Assembly: GCF_000162875.1 (NCBI RefSeq)
Contig: NZ_GG700631.1
Span: 172,258 to 236,257 of the forward strand
Direction: 5' to 3'
DNA: 64,000 bases
Origin: Slackia exigua ATCC 700122
GTDB lineage: Bacteria > Actinomycetota > Coriobacteriia > Coriobacteriales > Eggerthellaceae
In this document: positions 17,654-26,954 of the stretch, in pieces
Position numbering within the stretch: position 1 is the first letter of the stretch
How the letters are laid out: each line of letters begins with the position of its first letter
Position numbers and translations under genes: made by a program
The notes under the pieces: model-generated
Told to the model about the DNA's origin: nothing
Seen by the model: only the letters and a program-made list of their open reading frames with translations
Databases searched by the model: none

Positions 17654-20600
17654 CTACACCTCGGCGTAGAGGTCCTTGAGCTTGGCCAGATGCTGCCAGC
17701 GCGCCATGGCGTCCGCCTCGTTACGGTCGAAGAGCTCCTGGGCGCGATCGGGGAACTCGCGCGTCAGGCGGCTGTAGCGCGCCTCGTTCATCAGGAATTC
17801 CTGGTAGCCGCCCTTCGGCTCCTTGGAGTCGAGCGTGAACTTCTTGCCCACGGGAGCCGCCGGATTGAAGCGGTACAGGTTCCAATAGCCGCAGTCCACC
17901 GCACGCTTCATCTCTTCCTGGGCGTTCTTCATGCCGCCTTTGATGGAGTGCATCTCGCACGGCGAGTAGCCGATGATCAGCGACGGACCGGGATACGCCT
18001 CGGCCTCGGTGATGGCCTTGATGGTCTGGGCGGGCTTGGCGCCCATGGCCACCTGCGCGACGTAGACGTAGCCGTAGGCCATCGCGATTTCCGCCAGGCT
18101 CTTCTTCTTGATGTCCTTGCCGGCTGCAGCGAACTGGGCCACCTGGCCGATGTTCGATGCCTTGGAGGCCTGGCCGCCGGTGTTGGAATAGACTTCGGTG
18201 TCGAAGACGAAGATGTTGACGTCCTCGCCCGATGCGAGCACGTGGTCGAGTCCGCCGTAGCCGATATCGTAGGCCCAGCCGTCGCCGCCGAAGATCCAGA
18301 CCGACTTCTTGGTCAGGAAGTCCTTGTGGCCGAGGATGGCCATCGCGTCGAGCACGTGCGCGCCGCCGCGTTCGACCTCGGCCTCGAGCTCGGCAATGTA
18401 TGCCGTCGACGTCTCCTTGCTGGCCTCGGCATCGTCGCGTGCATCGAGCCACGCCTGCGCCGCCGCCTTAAGGGATTCGGAGGCCAGAGCGGATGCGAGG
18501 ATGGCCTGCGTACGTTCGACCTGGCCGTTGCGCACGGCCTCATGGCCGAGCAGCATGCCCATGCCGAATTCGGCGTTGTCTTCGAACAGGGAGTTGCACC
18601 ATGCCGGGCCGCGGCCGTCGGCATCGGTCGTGTACGGCGAGGTCGCCGCCGGATTGCCCCAGATGGACGAGCAGCCGGTGGAGTTCGCAACATACATGCG
18701 GTCGCCGTAGAGCTGGGTCACGAGACGCGCGTACGATGTCTCGGCGCAGCCGGCGCACGCACCGGAGAATTCAAGCAATGGCTTTCTGAACTGGCTGTCC
18801 TTGATGCCCATGCCCTCGAACTCGGGCTTGCGCGACACCTTGTCCACGCAGTAGTCGAAGGCGTTCTGCTTAGGCGTCTCCACCGCGATAGGCGACATGG
18901 AAAGGGAGTTCGTGGGACACTGATGCACGCAGACCTCGCAGCCCATGCAGTCGAGTGGCGAGACGACGAGCGTGTACTTCATGCCGCGCATCTTGCCGCC
19001 CTTGGCATCGATCGCGGTGACGGTATCGGGTGCCGCATCCGCCTCCTCGTCGGTGAGGAGGAACGGACGGATCGTGGCGTGCGGGCAGACGTACGAGCAC
19101 ATGTTGCACTGGGTGCAGGTGGATGCATCCCATGTCGGCACGTTCACGGCCACGCCGCGCTTCTCGTAGGCGGCGGCGCCGGTTTCGAACTGGCCGTCGA
19201 CATGGTTCATGAAGGCGGAGACCGGCAGGCTGTCACCGTTCATGAGGCCGATGGGCTCCATGATCTCGGTCACCATCTTCACGAGCTCGGGGCGTCCGGC
19301 ATGCGCGGAACCTGCAGGCTCGTCCGTCGCGTCGGCCCAAGAGGCAGGCACGTCGATCTTGCGATACGCGGTGGCGCCCGCATCGATCGCGCGATGGTTC
19401 ATGTCGACGATGTCCTGGCCCTTCTTCAGATACGACTTCGTCGCCGCGTCCTTCATGTAGCGGATCGCATCTTCGGCGGGCAGAACCTTCGCCAGCGAGA
19501 AGAACGCCGACTGAAGGATGGTGTTGGTGCGCTTGCCCATGCCGATCTCGATCGCAAGGTCGATCGCGTTGATCGTGTAAAGCTGAATGCCGTTGCGTGC
19601 GATATAGCGCTTGGCCTCGGCATTCAGGTGATGCTCGAGCTCTTCGGGCGTCCACTGGCAGTTGATCATGAACACGCCGCCGGGCTTGACGTCCTGCACC
19701 ATCTTGAAGCCCTTCGTGACGTACGAAGGATTATGGCAGGCCACGAAGTCGGCCTTGTTGATGTAGTAGGAGCTGCGGATCGGGGAATCGCCGAAGCGCA
19801 GATGGCTGATCGTCACGCCGCCGGTCTTCTTCGAGTCGTACTGGAAGTAGGCTTGGACGTATTTGTCGGTATGGTCGCCGATGATCTTGACGGAGTTCTT
19901 GTTCGCACCGACCGTGCCGTCGCCACCGAGACCCCAGAACTTGCTCTCGATGGTGTCGGGGGCCGCGGTGTTGGGGGCCGCGGGATCCTCGGGAAGCGAC
20001 AGGTTCGTCACGTCGTCGACGATGCCGACCGTGAACTCGCGCTTCGGCGCGTCCTTCTTGAGCTCTTCGAAGATGGCGAAGACCGATGCGGGCGGGGTGT
20101 CCTTGGAACCCAGGCCGTAGCGGCCGCCGACGATGGTGATCCCCGCGCGTCCGATCTCATGGAGACCGCAGACGACGTCCAGGTACAGAGGCTCGCCGAC
20201 GCTGCCAGGCTCCTTGGTGCGGTCCATGACGGCGACCTTGGTGACCGTCTCGGGAATGGCGGCGGCCAGTTTCTCGGGCACGAACGGGCGATACAGGCGG
20301 ACCTTCACCAGACCGACCTTCTCGCCGTGCGCGTTCAGGTAATCGACGACCTCTTCGGCCACGTCGCAGATGGAGCCCATGGCCACGATGACGCGGTCGG
20401 CATCCGGCGCGCCATAGTAGTTGAAGAGGTCGTAGTTCGTGCCGATCTTGTCGTTGACCTGCTGCATGCAGCTCTCGACGATCGCCGGGAGCGCGTCGTA
20501 ATGGCCGTTGCAGGACTCGCGATGCTGGAAGAAGATGTCGCCGTTCTCGTGCGAACCGCGCATGGCCGGATGCTCCGGGTTGAGCGCGTGGTCGCGGAAC

Positions 20601-21205
20601 GCCTGGACGGCATCCATGTCGCACATATCGGCGAGGTCTTCGTAGTCCCATGCGGCGACCTTCTGCACCTCATGCGAGGTGCGGAAGCCGTCGAAGAAGT
20701 TCAGGAACGGAACGCCGCCCTTGATCGCCGCGAGATGAGCGACGGCGGCGAGATCCATGACTTCCTGGACGTTGCCTTCGGCCAGCATGCCGAAACCGGT
20801 CTGGCGGCACGACATGACGTCGGAGTGGTCGCCGAAGATGTTCAGGGCCTGCGTGGCCACGGTACGGGCGCTTACATGGAAAACGGCCGGAAGCTGCTCG
20901 GCCGCGATCTTGTACATATTCGGAATCATGAGGAGCAGGCCCTGGGACGCCGTGTAGGTGGTGGTCAGCGCGCCTGCGGAAAGAGAGCCGTGCACGGTGC
21001 CCGCCGCACCGCCCTCGGATTCCATCTCGGCGACCCTGACCGTGGTGCCGAAGATGTTCTTGCGGCCCTGCGCCGACCACTGGTCGACGAAGTCCGCCAT
21101 GGGGCTCGACGGGGTGATCGGGTAGATGCCCGCCACCTCGGTGAACGCATAGGACACATGCGCCGCCGCCGTGTTGCCGTCCATGGATTTGAAAGCTCTG
21201 GCCAT
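17654..21205 (-). CDS. nifJ: Pyruvate:ferredoxin (flavodoxin) oxidoreductase
   Basis: 1183 residues, the standard single-chain length. The enzyme oxidises pyruvate with CoA to acetyl-CoA and CO2 using thiamine diphosphate and passes electrons to ferredoxin. The N-terminal pyrimidine domain has AFTEVAGIYPITPSSPMADF; the gamma-like domain has GLGGDGTVGANKNSVKIIGD; the two-cluster domain has CTQCNMCSYVCPHATIRP and CMGCEVCVHQCPTNSL; the C-terminal ThDP-binding domain has GDGWAYDIGYGGLDHVLASG and DTEVYSNTGGQ. The start at 21205 (MARAFKSMDGNTAAAH) has AAGGGG nine bases upstream; the open frame extends 99 codons further without similarity. It is monocistronic and supplies reduced ferredoxin, a plausible electron source for the hydrogenase at 59.8 kb. 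Confidence 0.97.
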   Translation of the reverse strand: MARAFKSMDGNTAAAHVSYAFTEVAGIYPITPSSPMADFVDQWSAQGRKNIFGTTVRVAEMESEGGAAGTVHGSLSAGALTTTYTASQGLLLMIPNMYKIAAEQLPAVFHVSARTVATQALNIFGDHSDVMSCRQTGFGMLAEGNVQEVMDLAAVAHLAAIKGGVPFLNFFDGFRTSHEVQKVAAWDYEDLADMCDMDAVQAFRDHALNPEHPAMRGSHENGDIFFQHRESCNGHYDALPAIVESCMQQVNDKIGTNYDLFNYYGAPDADRVIVAMGSICDVAEEVVDYLNAHGEKVGLVKVRLYRPFVPEKLAAAIPETVTKVAVMDRTKEPGSVGEPLYLDVVCGLHEIGRAGITIVGGRYGLGSKDTPPASVFAIFEELKKDAPKREFTVGIVDDVTNLSLPEDPAAPNTAAPDTIESKFWGLGGDGTVGANKNSVKIIGDHTDKYVQAYFQYDSKKTGGVTISHLRFGDSPIRSSYYINKADFVACHNPSYVTKGFKMVQDVKPGGVFMINCQWTPEELEHHLNAEAKRYIARNGIQLYTINAIDLAIEIGMGKRTNTILQSAFFSLAKVLPAEDAIRYMKDAATKSYLKKGQDIVDMNHRAIDAGATAYRKIDVPASWADATDEPAGSAHAGRPELVKMVTEIMEPIGLMNGDSLPVSAFMNHVDGQFETGAAAYEKRGVAVNVPTWDASTCTQCNMCSYVCPHATIRPFLLTDEEADAAPDTVTAIDAKGGKMRGMKYTLVVSPLDCMGCEVCVHQCPTNSLSMSPIAVETPKQNAFDYCVDKVSRKPEFEGMGIKDSQFRKPLLEFSGACAGCAETSYARLVTQLYGDRMYVANSTGCSSIWGNPAATSPYTTDADGRGPAWCNSLFEDNAEFGMGMLLGHEAVRNGQVERTQAILASALASESLKAAAQAWLDARDDAEASKETSTAYIAELEAEVERGGAHVLDAMAILGHKDFLTKKSVWIFGGDGWAYDIGYGGLDHVLASGEDVNIFVFDTEVYSNTGGQASKASNIGQVAQFAAAGKDIKKKSLAEIAMAYGYVYVAQVAMGAKPAQTIKAITEAEAYPGPSLIIGYSPCEMHSIKGGMKNAQEEMKRAVDCGYWNLYRFNPAAPVGKKFTLDSKEPKGGYQEFLMNEARYSRLTREFPDRAQELFDRNEADAMARWQHLAKLKDLYAEV

Positions 21206-21555
21206 ACGAGAATTCCCCTTCTTCGCTCTGTACGTCGCGAATATTAACGCGACCAGATGAACGCGCATCCGCGAACCAAGCGCGGGCGCGAAACTTCTCA
21301 TAGAAGCGTTGATAATCATATCGAGCGCACGCGCGCGGACGCGGCCAAGAGCCGCGGCGCTTGCGCAAGCTTTCGGCAAGCGGAAGCCGCCCCCGACGAG
21401 AGATTCCTCCCGAAATGACCCTCTCTCCCGCAGCCTAGGGCGGCCATTCTCGGTGTTTGACGAGCCGTTCTTCTCGTGCATACGTACCCGCCGCTTCAGC
21501 AAGAGGTCTAGAATCCATGCGAACGCGCATCAATGGAACGTCGAAAGGGGGCAGC
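21206..21555. other. Divergent promoter region between nifJ and a hydrolase gene
   Basis: 350 bp with no gene. It must hold the minus-strand nifJ promoter (TAATAT on the minus strand at 21241-21246 is a candidate -10) and the plus-strand hydrolase promoter (TAGAAT near 21508). No repeat or strong hairpin was seen. Confidence 0.4.
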
Positions 21556-22317
21556 ATGAACGCACGGAGACTTGCATCGAGAATCGCCCTGGGAATCGCC
21601 GCGGCACTCGCCGTCGCCGTCGTCGCCTTCCTCGTATGGGCCTCGCAGGCATACCATGCCGATGGGGTCTTCGACCAGGTCGAAAGTGTGAGTCAGGGCG
21701 CGTCCGTCCAAGACGGCCCGCGCATCGCCGTCTCGCAGGACGATCGAACAATCGCCGTTGCGGCCGACGGCGCGACAACCGGCATCATCCTCTATCCTGG
21801 AGCCAAGGTGGACGCCGATGCCTACACGCCCCTCGCCTACGACATCGCAGCGCGGGGGTATTGCTGCGTCATCGCGAAGATGCCTCTTGATCTTGCGATG
21901 TTCGACATCGATGCGGCGAGCGATATCGCGGCGGCGCATCCTGAAATCGACTCGTGGTGGATCGGCGGGCATTCGCTCGGCGGGGCAATGGCGGCCCAGT
22001 ATGCGAGCAGCCATCCGGAAGACCTGCGCGGCGTCGTCCTGCTCGCCTCGTATTCCGCTACCGACATCTCCGACACGGACCTTTCGGCGCTGACCATCTA
22101 CGGCACGCAAGACGGCGTGCTCGATCGCGACCGCCTCGAGAAAAATGCGGCGAACCTGCCGACCGACAGCCAGACCGCCATCATCGACGGCGGCAACCAT
22201 GCGGGATTCGGCAGCTACGGCGTCCAAAGCGGCGACGGCGACGCATCGATCGCCCCCGAAGACCAGCAGCAACGCACGGCGGACGCCATTGCCGACTTTA
22301 TCGAAACACGGGGTTGA
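21556..22317 (+). CDS. Membrane-anchored alpha/beta hydrolase
   Basis: 253 residues. One N-terminal membrane helix (about 11-33) is followed by an extracytoplasmic alpha/beta hydrolase of the 'hydrolase 5' type (PF12695-like). ILYPGAKVDADAYTPLAYDIA is the family's opening strand and loop, GGHSLGG carries the nucleophilic Ser, TIYGTQDGVL supplies the Asp region and DGGNHAGFG the catalytic His. AAAGGGGG precedes the ATG at 21556; the open frame upstream lacks homology. The substrate (an ester or lipid) is unknown. Transcribed divergently from nifJ. Confidence 0.85.
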   Translation: MNARRLASRIALGIAAALAVAVVAFLVWASQAYHADGVFDQVESVSQGASVQDGPRIAVSQDDRTIAVAADGATTGIILYPGAKVDADAYTPLAYDIAARGYCCVIAKMPLDLAMFDIDAASDIAAAHPEIDSWWIGGHSLGGAMAAQYASSHPEDLRGVVLLASYSATDISDTDLSALTIYGTQDGVLDRDRLEKNAANLPTDSQTAIIDGGNHAGFGSYGVQSGDGDASIAPEDQQQRTADAIADFIETRG

Positions 22318-22458
22318 GCCGCAGCCTTCTGCGAGCAGGGCTCCCAGACGTAACGGATACCCGCCTCGAAGGCTGCGTTATCGAAGCCTCTGCCCCCGAC
22401 CCCCTCTATCTTTCTTGCCGCCGAATCCTATCGCTGAATGAATCCGCGCTCTCAATCC

Positions 22459-22480
22459 GTATGTTGTTGCAACAACATAC
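22459..22480. promoter_or_regulatory. Perfect 22-bp palindrome upstream of the cupin gene
   Basis: The half-site is GTATGTTGTTG, with its exact complement following directly. The core is GTTG-TTGCAA-CAAC, the same GTTG-N6-CAAC spacing found twice in each of the three inverted-repeat elements. It lies about 105 bp before the cupin start and 142 bp after the hydrolase stop. A transcription-factor operator is the simplest reading; the absence of a loop or T tract argues against a terminator. Confidence 0.55.
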
Positions 22481-22583
22481 ATGCACCCGTCCGCATGCTA
22501 ACGTCGAATAAAACCGATGCATCGCAGCACGCAGCGACACGCAAGCATGTGCGGCGATGCGATACCGAAGGAAAGGGAGCATC

Positions 22584-22883
22584 ATGCGCTACATTCACGG
22601 CAACCCGAACGCAGAACTCTGGGAGAACCTCGTTGAGGAAGACAGCCTCACGGTGACCCATCTCGTGATCCCCGCCGGCGAGGATATTCCCGAGCACTTC
22701 GCGAAGGCCGACGTCGTCGTCGTGCCCGTCAAGGGCAAGGTCGACTTCATCGATACGAAGGCGGACACGAGCGAGCCTATCGAGCCGGGCGACATCGTCC
22801 GCATGGTTCCGGGCGAGCACCATGCGCTCCATGCAATCGAAGACGCCGAGCTCATGGTCGTGAAATCCCAGCTGCGGCCTTAA
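22584..22883 (+). CDS. Small single-domain cupin protein
   Basis: 99 residues forming one beta-barrel. HLVIPAGEDIPEHFAKADVVVVPVKGKVDF is cupin motif 1, although the usual HxH(x)3-4E set is reduced (PEHFAKADVV), and IEPGDIVRMVPGEHHALHAIEDAELMV is motif 2 with the conserved His pair. The ATG has AAAGGGAG nine bases upstream. Small cupins of this sort bind metal or small ligands in the cytoplasm; none of the neighbours fixes its role. A perfect palindrome lies upstream. Confidence 0.85.
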   Translation: MRYIHGNPNAELWENLVEEDSLTVTHLVIPAGEDIPEHFAKADVVVVPVKGKVDFIDTKADTSEPIEPGDIVRMVPGEHHALHAIEDAELMVVKSQLRP

Positions 22884-22951
22884 AGGCCCAGTCGAGGCAC
22901 GCGTTGAGCGCCGCCGAAAAGCCCGGCGCCCGCGATGCCGTGCCGTCTCTT

Positions 22952-22980
22952 CCTGAGGCGCATCCCATCTGCGCCTCAGG
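22952..22980. terminator. Hairpin between convergent cupin and glycosyltransferase genes
   Basis: CCTGAGGCGCA with its exact complement (11 bp) around a 7-base loop, directly beyond both stops. No U tract on either side. Confidence 0.6.
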
Positions 22981-22984
22981 CCCT

Positions 22985-24793
22985 CTATTTGAAGCGCCCG
23001 AACAGGCCCTTCCGCTTTGCGGGCTTTTTCCCGGATTTCTTCTGAGGCGCCGTCCGGGACGAAGCCGCGGCCGCATCCCCGTTCGCTTCGCCCATGCTGA
23101 AAACGAACGTGTCGCGAAGCCCGATCGAAAGCGTGACGCGTGCGGTCGAGAAATCGCCCACGGCTGCCGCGGATGCCGCATTCGTCGGGCCACCCGCGGA
23201 TGACGCGTTCGCCGAACCGCCCAGCGGTTCCGCACCGGCGCGAGAGCCGCTCGCACGATCTGCAGGGGCAAGCGTGACGTCGGCGGCAAACCCTTTGGCC
23301 TTGGCCTTCGCCGCCTTCCGCGCGCCGCGCACGATGCACTCTCCCGCGAAGAAACGGTTCTCGAAGCCAAGAATGACGAAATTCGCACCCATGAAGCGCT
23401 CCGACAGCCCGAGTGCGAAGAAGTCAAGCGAGATCTCGAAGCCCGTTCCGTCGTAGTTGTATCGATAGGTGCGATAGTCGTCGCAGTTCACCATCGTGCC
23501 CTGCTCGACCGTAAGCGTATGGAACTCGATAGGCTTGGCAGGAAGCTCCCTGCGCTCGCCCGATTCCTCGTTATAAAGCCATGCACGAATCCGCTGGTCG
23601 CCGACATTGGGCATGCTGATGCGGCGCGTGTACAGGTGGCCGCGCAATACCATCTTCCCCTCGCCCGTCTCGACCGCATCGACCTGGCAGCGCGGCGGCA
23701 CGTTCTCGAGCTCGCGGCCGGCGTCTCGGTCGGGAATGGTGAATATGTCGGACGAAAGCACCATGACGGGCGCTTCTCCGCTTGTGACGATGGGCGCGGT
23801 GGCATAGTTCGCCCTCTTATAATTCACGACGCGACGCAGATGGTCGACATCGCGGGCGAGCACGTCGTGAAAGACCTGGCGCTCCTTGAGCTGGACTTCG
23901 CGTAGACGCTCGGGCGCTATGTTGCGCTCCACGAATCCGGCAATCAGGTCGACGTAATCCGCCGCCTGCTCGTCGGAAAAGTCGTTCATGGCATTCAGGT
24001 ACACCGTGAAGTCGACGGTAAGGGCCTTGAGCTCGACGGCACGACGCACGCCCGCATCGCCGACTTCGGCATCCACCCAGGACATGAGACGCTCGATCAT
24101 CGCAATCTTGTCGGTCAGGTTCTTTCGGTTCGCGAAGCTTTGCGTGGTCGAAGCGCCCGACGTGCGAATGCGCCACCGGTATCCGATGCTGCGCACGACC
24201 GCGACGCGGTTCGCCTTGCAGTCGAGTGCGAACGCCACGGGAATGTCCTCGAAATACATCCCTTCAGGAAATTGGAACGCCTGCTCCTCGTAGTACGCAC
24301 GACGAATGAGCTTGTTCATCACGAGAGAATCGTATGCGAGGCTCGGTGATTCCACCGCACTCGTGACCGTGCCCTTGATACCCGCGAACGCGCGGACATG
24401 GATGTCCGAAGCCGATATCTTGCCGTCGGTCGTGCGCACCACGTCGCACACCGTGACGTCGGCGTCGTATCGCTCGGCAACGCGGAAGAGCTTCTCGAAG
24501 AGACCGGGTTCGACGATGTCGTCGGAATCGACGAATTGCAGATACTTCCCCGTTACTCGAGCGGCGCCGAGATTGCGGGCATGCGCGACACCTTGATTCA
24601 CGATCTTCACGTAACGAAAGCGCGGATGCTCGTCGGCGAAGTTCTTCGCCAACTCGGAGCTACCGTCCGTCGACCCATCGTCTATGATCAGGACCTCGCC
24701 TTCGAGAGACCCGAAACCCGCATCGACCGAGTTCAGGCACTCGATCAAATAATCCTTCACGTTGTAGACCGGAATGACGATGCTGACATCCAT
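22985..24793 (-). CDS. Family 2 glycosyltransferase with a long C-terminal domain
   Basis: 602 residues. Residues 1-230 are a GT-A catalytic domain: MDVSIVIPVYNVKDYL, LIIDDGSTDGSSELA, VNQGVAHARNLGAARVTGKY, FVDSDDIVEPGLF with the DxD metal site, and an acceptor region with FPEGMYFEDIP. Such enzymes transfer a sugar from a nucleotide sugar at the cytoplasmic membrane face. Residues 300-510 form a second domain I do not recognise, seen in glycosyltransferases linked to wall-polymer synthesis. The tail (about 520-602) is low-complexity Ala/Gly/Ser followed by a basic cluster. GGAG precedes the ATG. It stands alone, with no polysaccharide cluster around it. Confidence 0.88.
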   Translation of the reverse strand: MDVSIVIPVYNVKDYLIECLNSVDAGFGSLEGEVLIIDDGSTDGSSELAKNFADEHPRFRYVKIVNQGVAHARNLGAARVTGKYLQFVDSDDIVEPGLFEKLFRVAERYDADVTVCDVVRTTDGKISASDIHVRAFAGIKGTVTSAVESPSLAYDSLVMNKLIRRAYYEEQAFQFPEGMYFEDIPVAFALDCKANRVAVVRSIGYRWRIRTSGASTTQSFANRKNLTDKIAMIERLMSWVDAEVGDAGVRRAVELKALTVDFTVYLNAMNDFSDEQAADYVDLIAGFVERNIAPERLREVQLKERQVFHDVLARDVDHLRRVVNYKRANYATAPIVTSGEAPVMVLSSDIFTIPDRDAGRELENVPPRCQVDAVETGEGKMVLRGHLYTRRISMPNVGDQRIRAWLYNEESGERRELPAKPIEFHTLTVEQGTMVNCDDYRTYRYNYDGTGFEISLDFFALGLSERFMGANFVILGFENRFFAGECIVRGARKAAKAKAKGFAADVTLAPADRASGSRAGAEPLGGSANASSAGGPTNAASAAAVGDFSTARVTLSIGLRDTFVFSMGEANGDAAAASSRTAPQKKSGKKPAKRKGLFGRFK

Positions 24794-24873
24794 GAGGGCT
24801 CTCCTTCGTAGGCGATAGAAGGACTATACTTTGTATGCCCGACACGACGTGCGTTATGCCGGGCGGAGCCACG

Positions 24874-24913
24874 AAAAAACTCCCCGTACGCGGCAACGGC
24901 AGCGTACGGGGAG
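24874..24913 (-). terminator. Rho-independent terminator of the Tat flavoprotein gene
   Basis: Minus strand: a 12-bp stem CTCCCCGTACGC with its complement around a 10-base loop, followed by GTTTTTTCG. Located about 65 bp beyond the flavoprotein stop. A textbook terminator. Confidence 0.9.
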
Positions 24914-24978
24914 CAGATCATGGTTTTAAGGGAGCGGACGATTCGCCTTCTCCGACCGAACGGCCCCGCGCATACCTC

Positions 24979-26769
24979 CTATGCGTCCGACTTCCCATCT
25001 TCGGCCATGATGCCTCCGGCCGCCATGTAGCCTCCGACGAACGCAAGGCCAAGATCGGCATACATGCCGGTCAGAGGCTTGCCGGCGGCGTTGCCGTCGC
25101 CCGCCGAGCCGCCGGCCGTATGCCAGCCCGCGTAGAGGCCCTCGATGGCCGACCCGTCCTTGGCAAGGACCTGCATCGAGGGATTCACGCGCAGGCCGCA
25201 CTTCGACCCGAACACGTGGCCGCCCAGCTTCGATCCGTAGTAGGGCGGCTCGTCGATCTTGATCAGCCATTCGGGCGGATACTTGTACGACGCCGCATAG
25301 TCCTCGCCGGCGTCGCACGCCTCGTTCCACTTCTTCACCGCGTCCACGAGCGTGCCCGCCGTCAGGCCGAGCGCCGCCTCGAGCTCCTCGATCGTATCGG
25401 CCTTCACGATGGCGCCTGCATCCACCATGGTATTGAAGCCGGTATGCCAGTCGCGCAGAGCCTCGGGCACGCGGTCGATGAAAGGATCGTCCGGCGCGAC
25501 GATCTTCGCTTTGCGGCAGATGACCTGACCGAAGAAGTTGTCGGTCACGAGCTGGTCGTACTTGGAGTCGAAGCAGACGAAGGTCTTGCCGCCGGGCTGA
25601 GCCATCTCGATGCCGGCCGTGTCGCACAGGCCCGCCGACGACGGCGGGGCGTCGGTCACGTACGGGAAGCTGCGCGCGGAGGTGGAGATATAGGGCACGC
25701 GGTCGCCGTAGACGTTGATGCGCAGCCACGGCTGGCGCAGCGCCTGGTTGCCGTCCTTGTTGATATGGCAATCCATCTGCGTGTCGAATTCCTCGTAGTC
25801 GCGCCACCACACGCCGCCGTCGAACGCGCCCGTGGAATCGTAGCCGGCCAGATCGGCGCCGACGCCCTGGCCCATGCGGATGCACTCGCCCGTGCCGTTC
25901 GGAGGCGTGGCGATATTCGCGATGCCTCTGAGGCAGGTGGCGGAGTATTTGGCCATCATCGCGCGATTGACCTCCATGCCGCCCGCCGTGAGCACGACGG
26001 CCCGCGCGGCGCCGACGAACGACTGCTCATCGCCCTTGGCCACGCGTACGCCGACCACCCGCGCGCCATCGTAGACGAGCGCATCGATCGGAGAGCTCAC
26101 GCGGACATCGACCCCGGCGGCCTTCGCCGTCTCCGCAAGTTCCTGCAAGGGAACGAGGTTCACGTTGATGCCGTTGGTCTCGGTCGCCATGCCTTCCCAC
26201 TGAAGCAGGCCGTTTCCTGCAGGCGACGGATTCATCGGCACCCACTTGGCGCCGGCCTTCTCGTTCATCCAGTCGATGCACTTCGGGCCTTCGACCGCCA
26301 TCGCACGCATGAGTTCGGGGTCGCCCGTCATCTGCTGGCAGTCGAGCATGAACTCGACGATGTTGTCGACATCGTAGGGATAGCTCGGGTACGCCCACTG
26401 CGCGGCTTCGGCCTGGGAATGCCCGCCGAAGTTGGAAAACACCGACGAATGCTGCGAGTTGCCGCCGGTCTCGGGATTGCGCTCGAGCATGACGACGGAA
26501 TATCCGGCCTGCGCGAGGCGGATGGATGCGTTCATGCCGCCCGCGCCCGATCCAACGACCACGATATCGAATTCCTCATCCCAGCTGGCAGGCGGTTCGA
26601 CGGGATCTATCGGAGCAGCGGCGGCCTCGAACGCCGCGCGTGCGTCCGCCGCCTCGTCCGATGCGGACGAGGCGGACGTGCCCGTCGCGCATCCCGCAAG
26701 CCCGGCAAGCACGCCGGCACCGCCTACGAGCGCGGCGCCCTTGACGAAATTCCTGCGATCCATATCCAT
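24979..26769 (-). CDS. Tat-exported lipoprotein FAD-dependent reductase (fumarate reductase family)
   Basis: 596 residues. The N-terminus has a twin-arginine motif (DRRNFVKG), a hydrophobic stretch and a lipobox (LAGLAGC), so the folded, FAD-loaded protein is exported and lipid-anchored outside. FAD binding is shown by DIVVVGSGAGGMNASIRLAQ and VMLERNPETGGNSQHSS. The family includes soluble fumarate, urocanate and other organic-acceptor reductases. No heme or iron-sulfur motif is present and no cytochrome gene adjoins, so its electron donor lies elsewhere. The start at 26769 follows AAGGAGGG. A LysR regulator is divergent from it, a layout often seen for reductases of specific exogenous acceptors in Eggerthellaceae. 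Confidence 0.9.
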   Translation of the reverse strand: MDMDRRNFVKGAALVGGAGVLAGLAGCATGTSASSASDEAADARAAFEAAAAPIDPVEPPASWDEEFDIVVVGSGAGGMNASIRLAQAGYSVVMLERNPETGGNSQHSSVFSNFGGHSQAEAAQWAYPSYPYDVDNIVEFMLDCQQMTGDPELMRAMAVEGPKCIDWMNEKAGAKWVPMNPSPAGNGLLQWEGMATETNGINVNLVPLQELAETAKAAGVDVRVSSPIDALVYDGARVVGVRVAKGDEQSFVGAARAVVLTAGGMEVNRAMMAKYSATCLRGIANIATPPNGTGECIRMGQGVGADLAGYDSTGAFDGGVWWRDYEEFDTQMDCHINKDGNQALRQPWLRINVYGDRVPYISTSARSFPYVTDAPPSSAGLCDTAGIEMAQPGGKTFVCFDSKYDQLVTDNFFGQVICRKAKIVAPDDPFIDRVPEALRDWHTGFNTMVDAGAIVKADTIEELEAALGLTAGTLVDAVKKWNEACDAGEDYAASYKYPPEWLIKIDEPPYYGSKLGGHVFGSKCGLRVNPSMQVLAKDGSAIEGLYAGWHTAGGSAGDGNAAGKPLTGMYADLGLAFVGGYMAAGGIMAEDGKSDA

Positions 26770-26954
26770 GGGGTCCCTCCTTGTTCTTGCGTGCCGACGC
26801 CTCCCTTTGGCGCCGGCGTTCCCACCATGCAATGCTAGGGATGCTGAGCAGGACGTATGATGTAGACGCTTTTCGAGACGTGACGTAAAATCAGCTTCGA
26901 CGCAGGAATTTTCGAACAAGGCGCAGGTTTTTCGCACGCCTTGCAGGAGGACGC

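Noticed and set aside
17444-21247. A 1267-codon plus-strand ORF
   Set aside because: It is antisense to nifJ, whose protein matches the family over its full length; the antisense frame is open because of high GC.
22459-22480. Terminator for the hydrolase gene at 21556
   Set aside because: The palindrome has no loop bases, is AT-rich at its ends and has no U tract; an operator fits better.
24979-26769. Cytochrome c-type flavocytochrome
   Set aside because: No CxxCH heme motif is present in the gene or its neighbours.
24835-26838. A 667-codon plus-strand ORF
   Set aside because: Antisense to the Tat flavoprotein; His/Arg-rich shadow with no domain.
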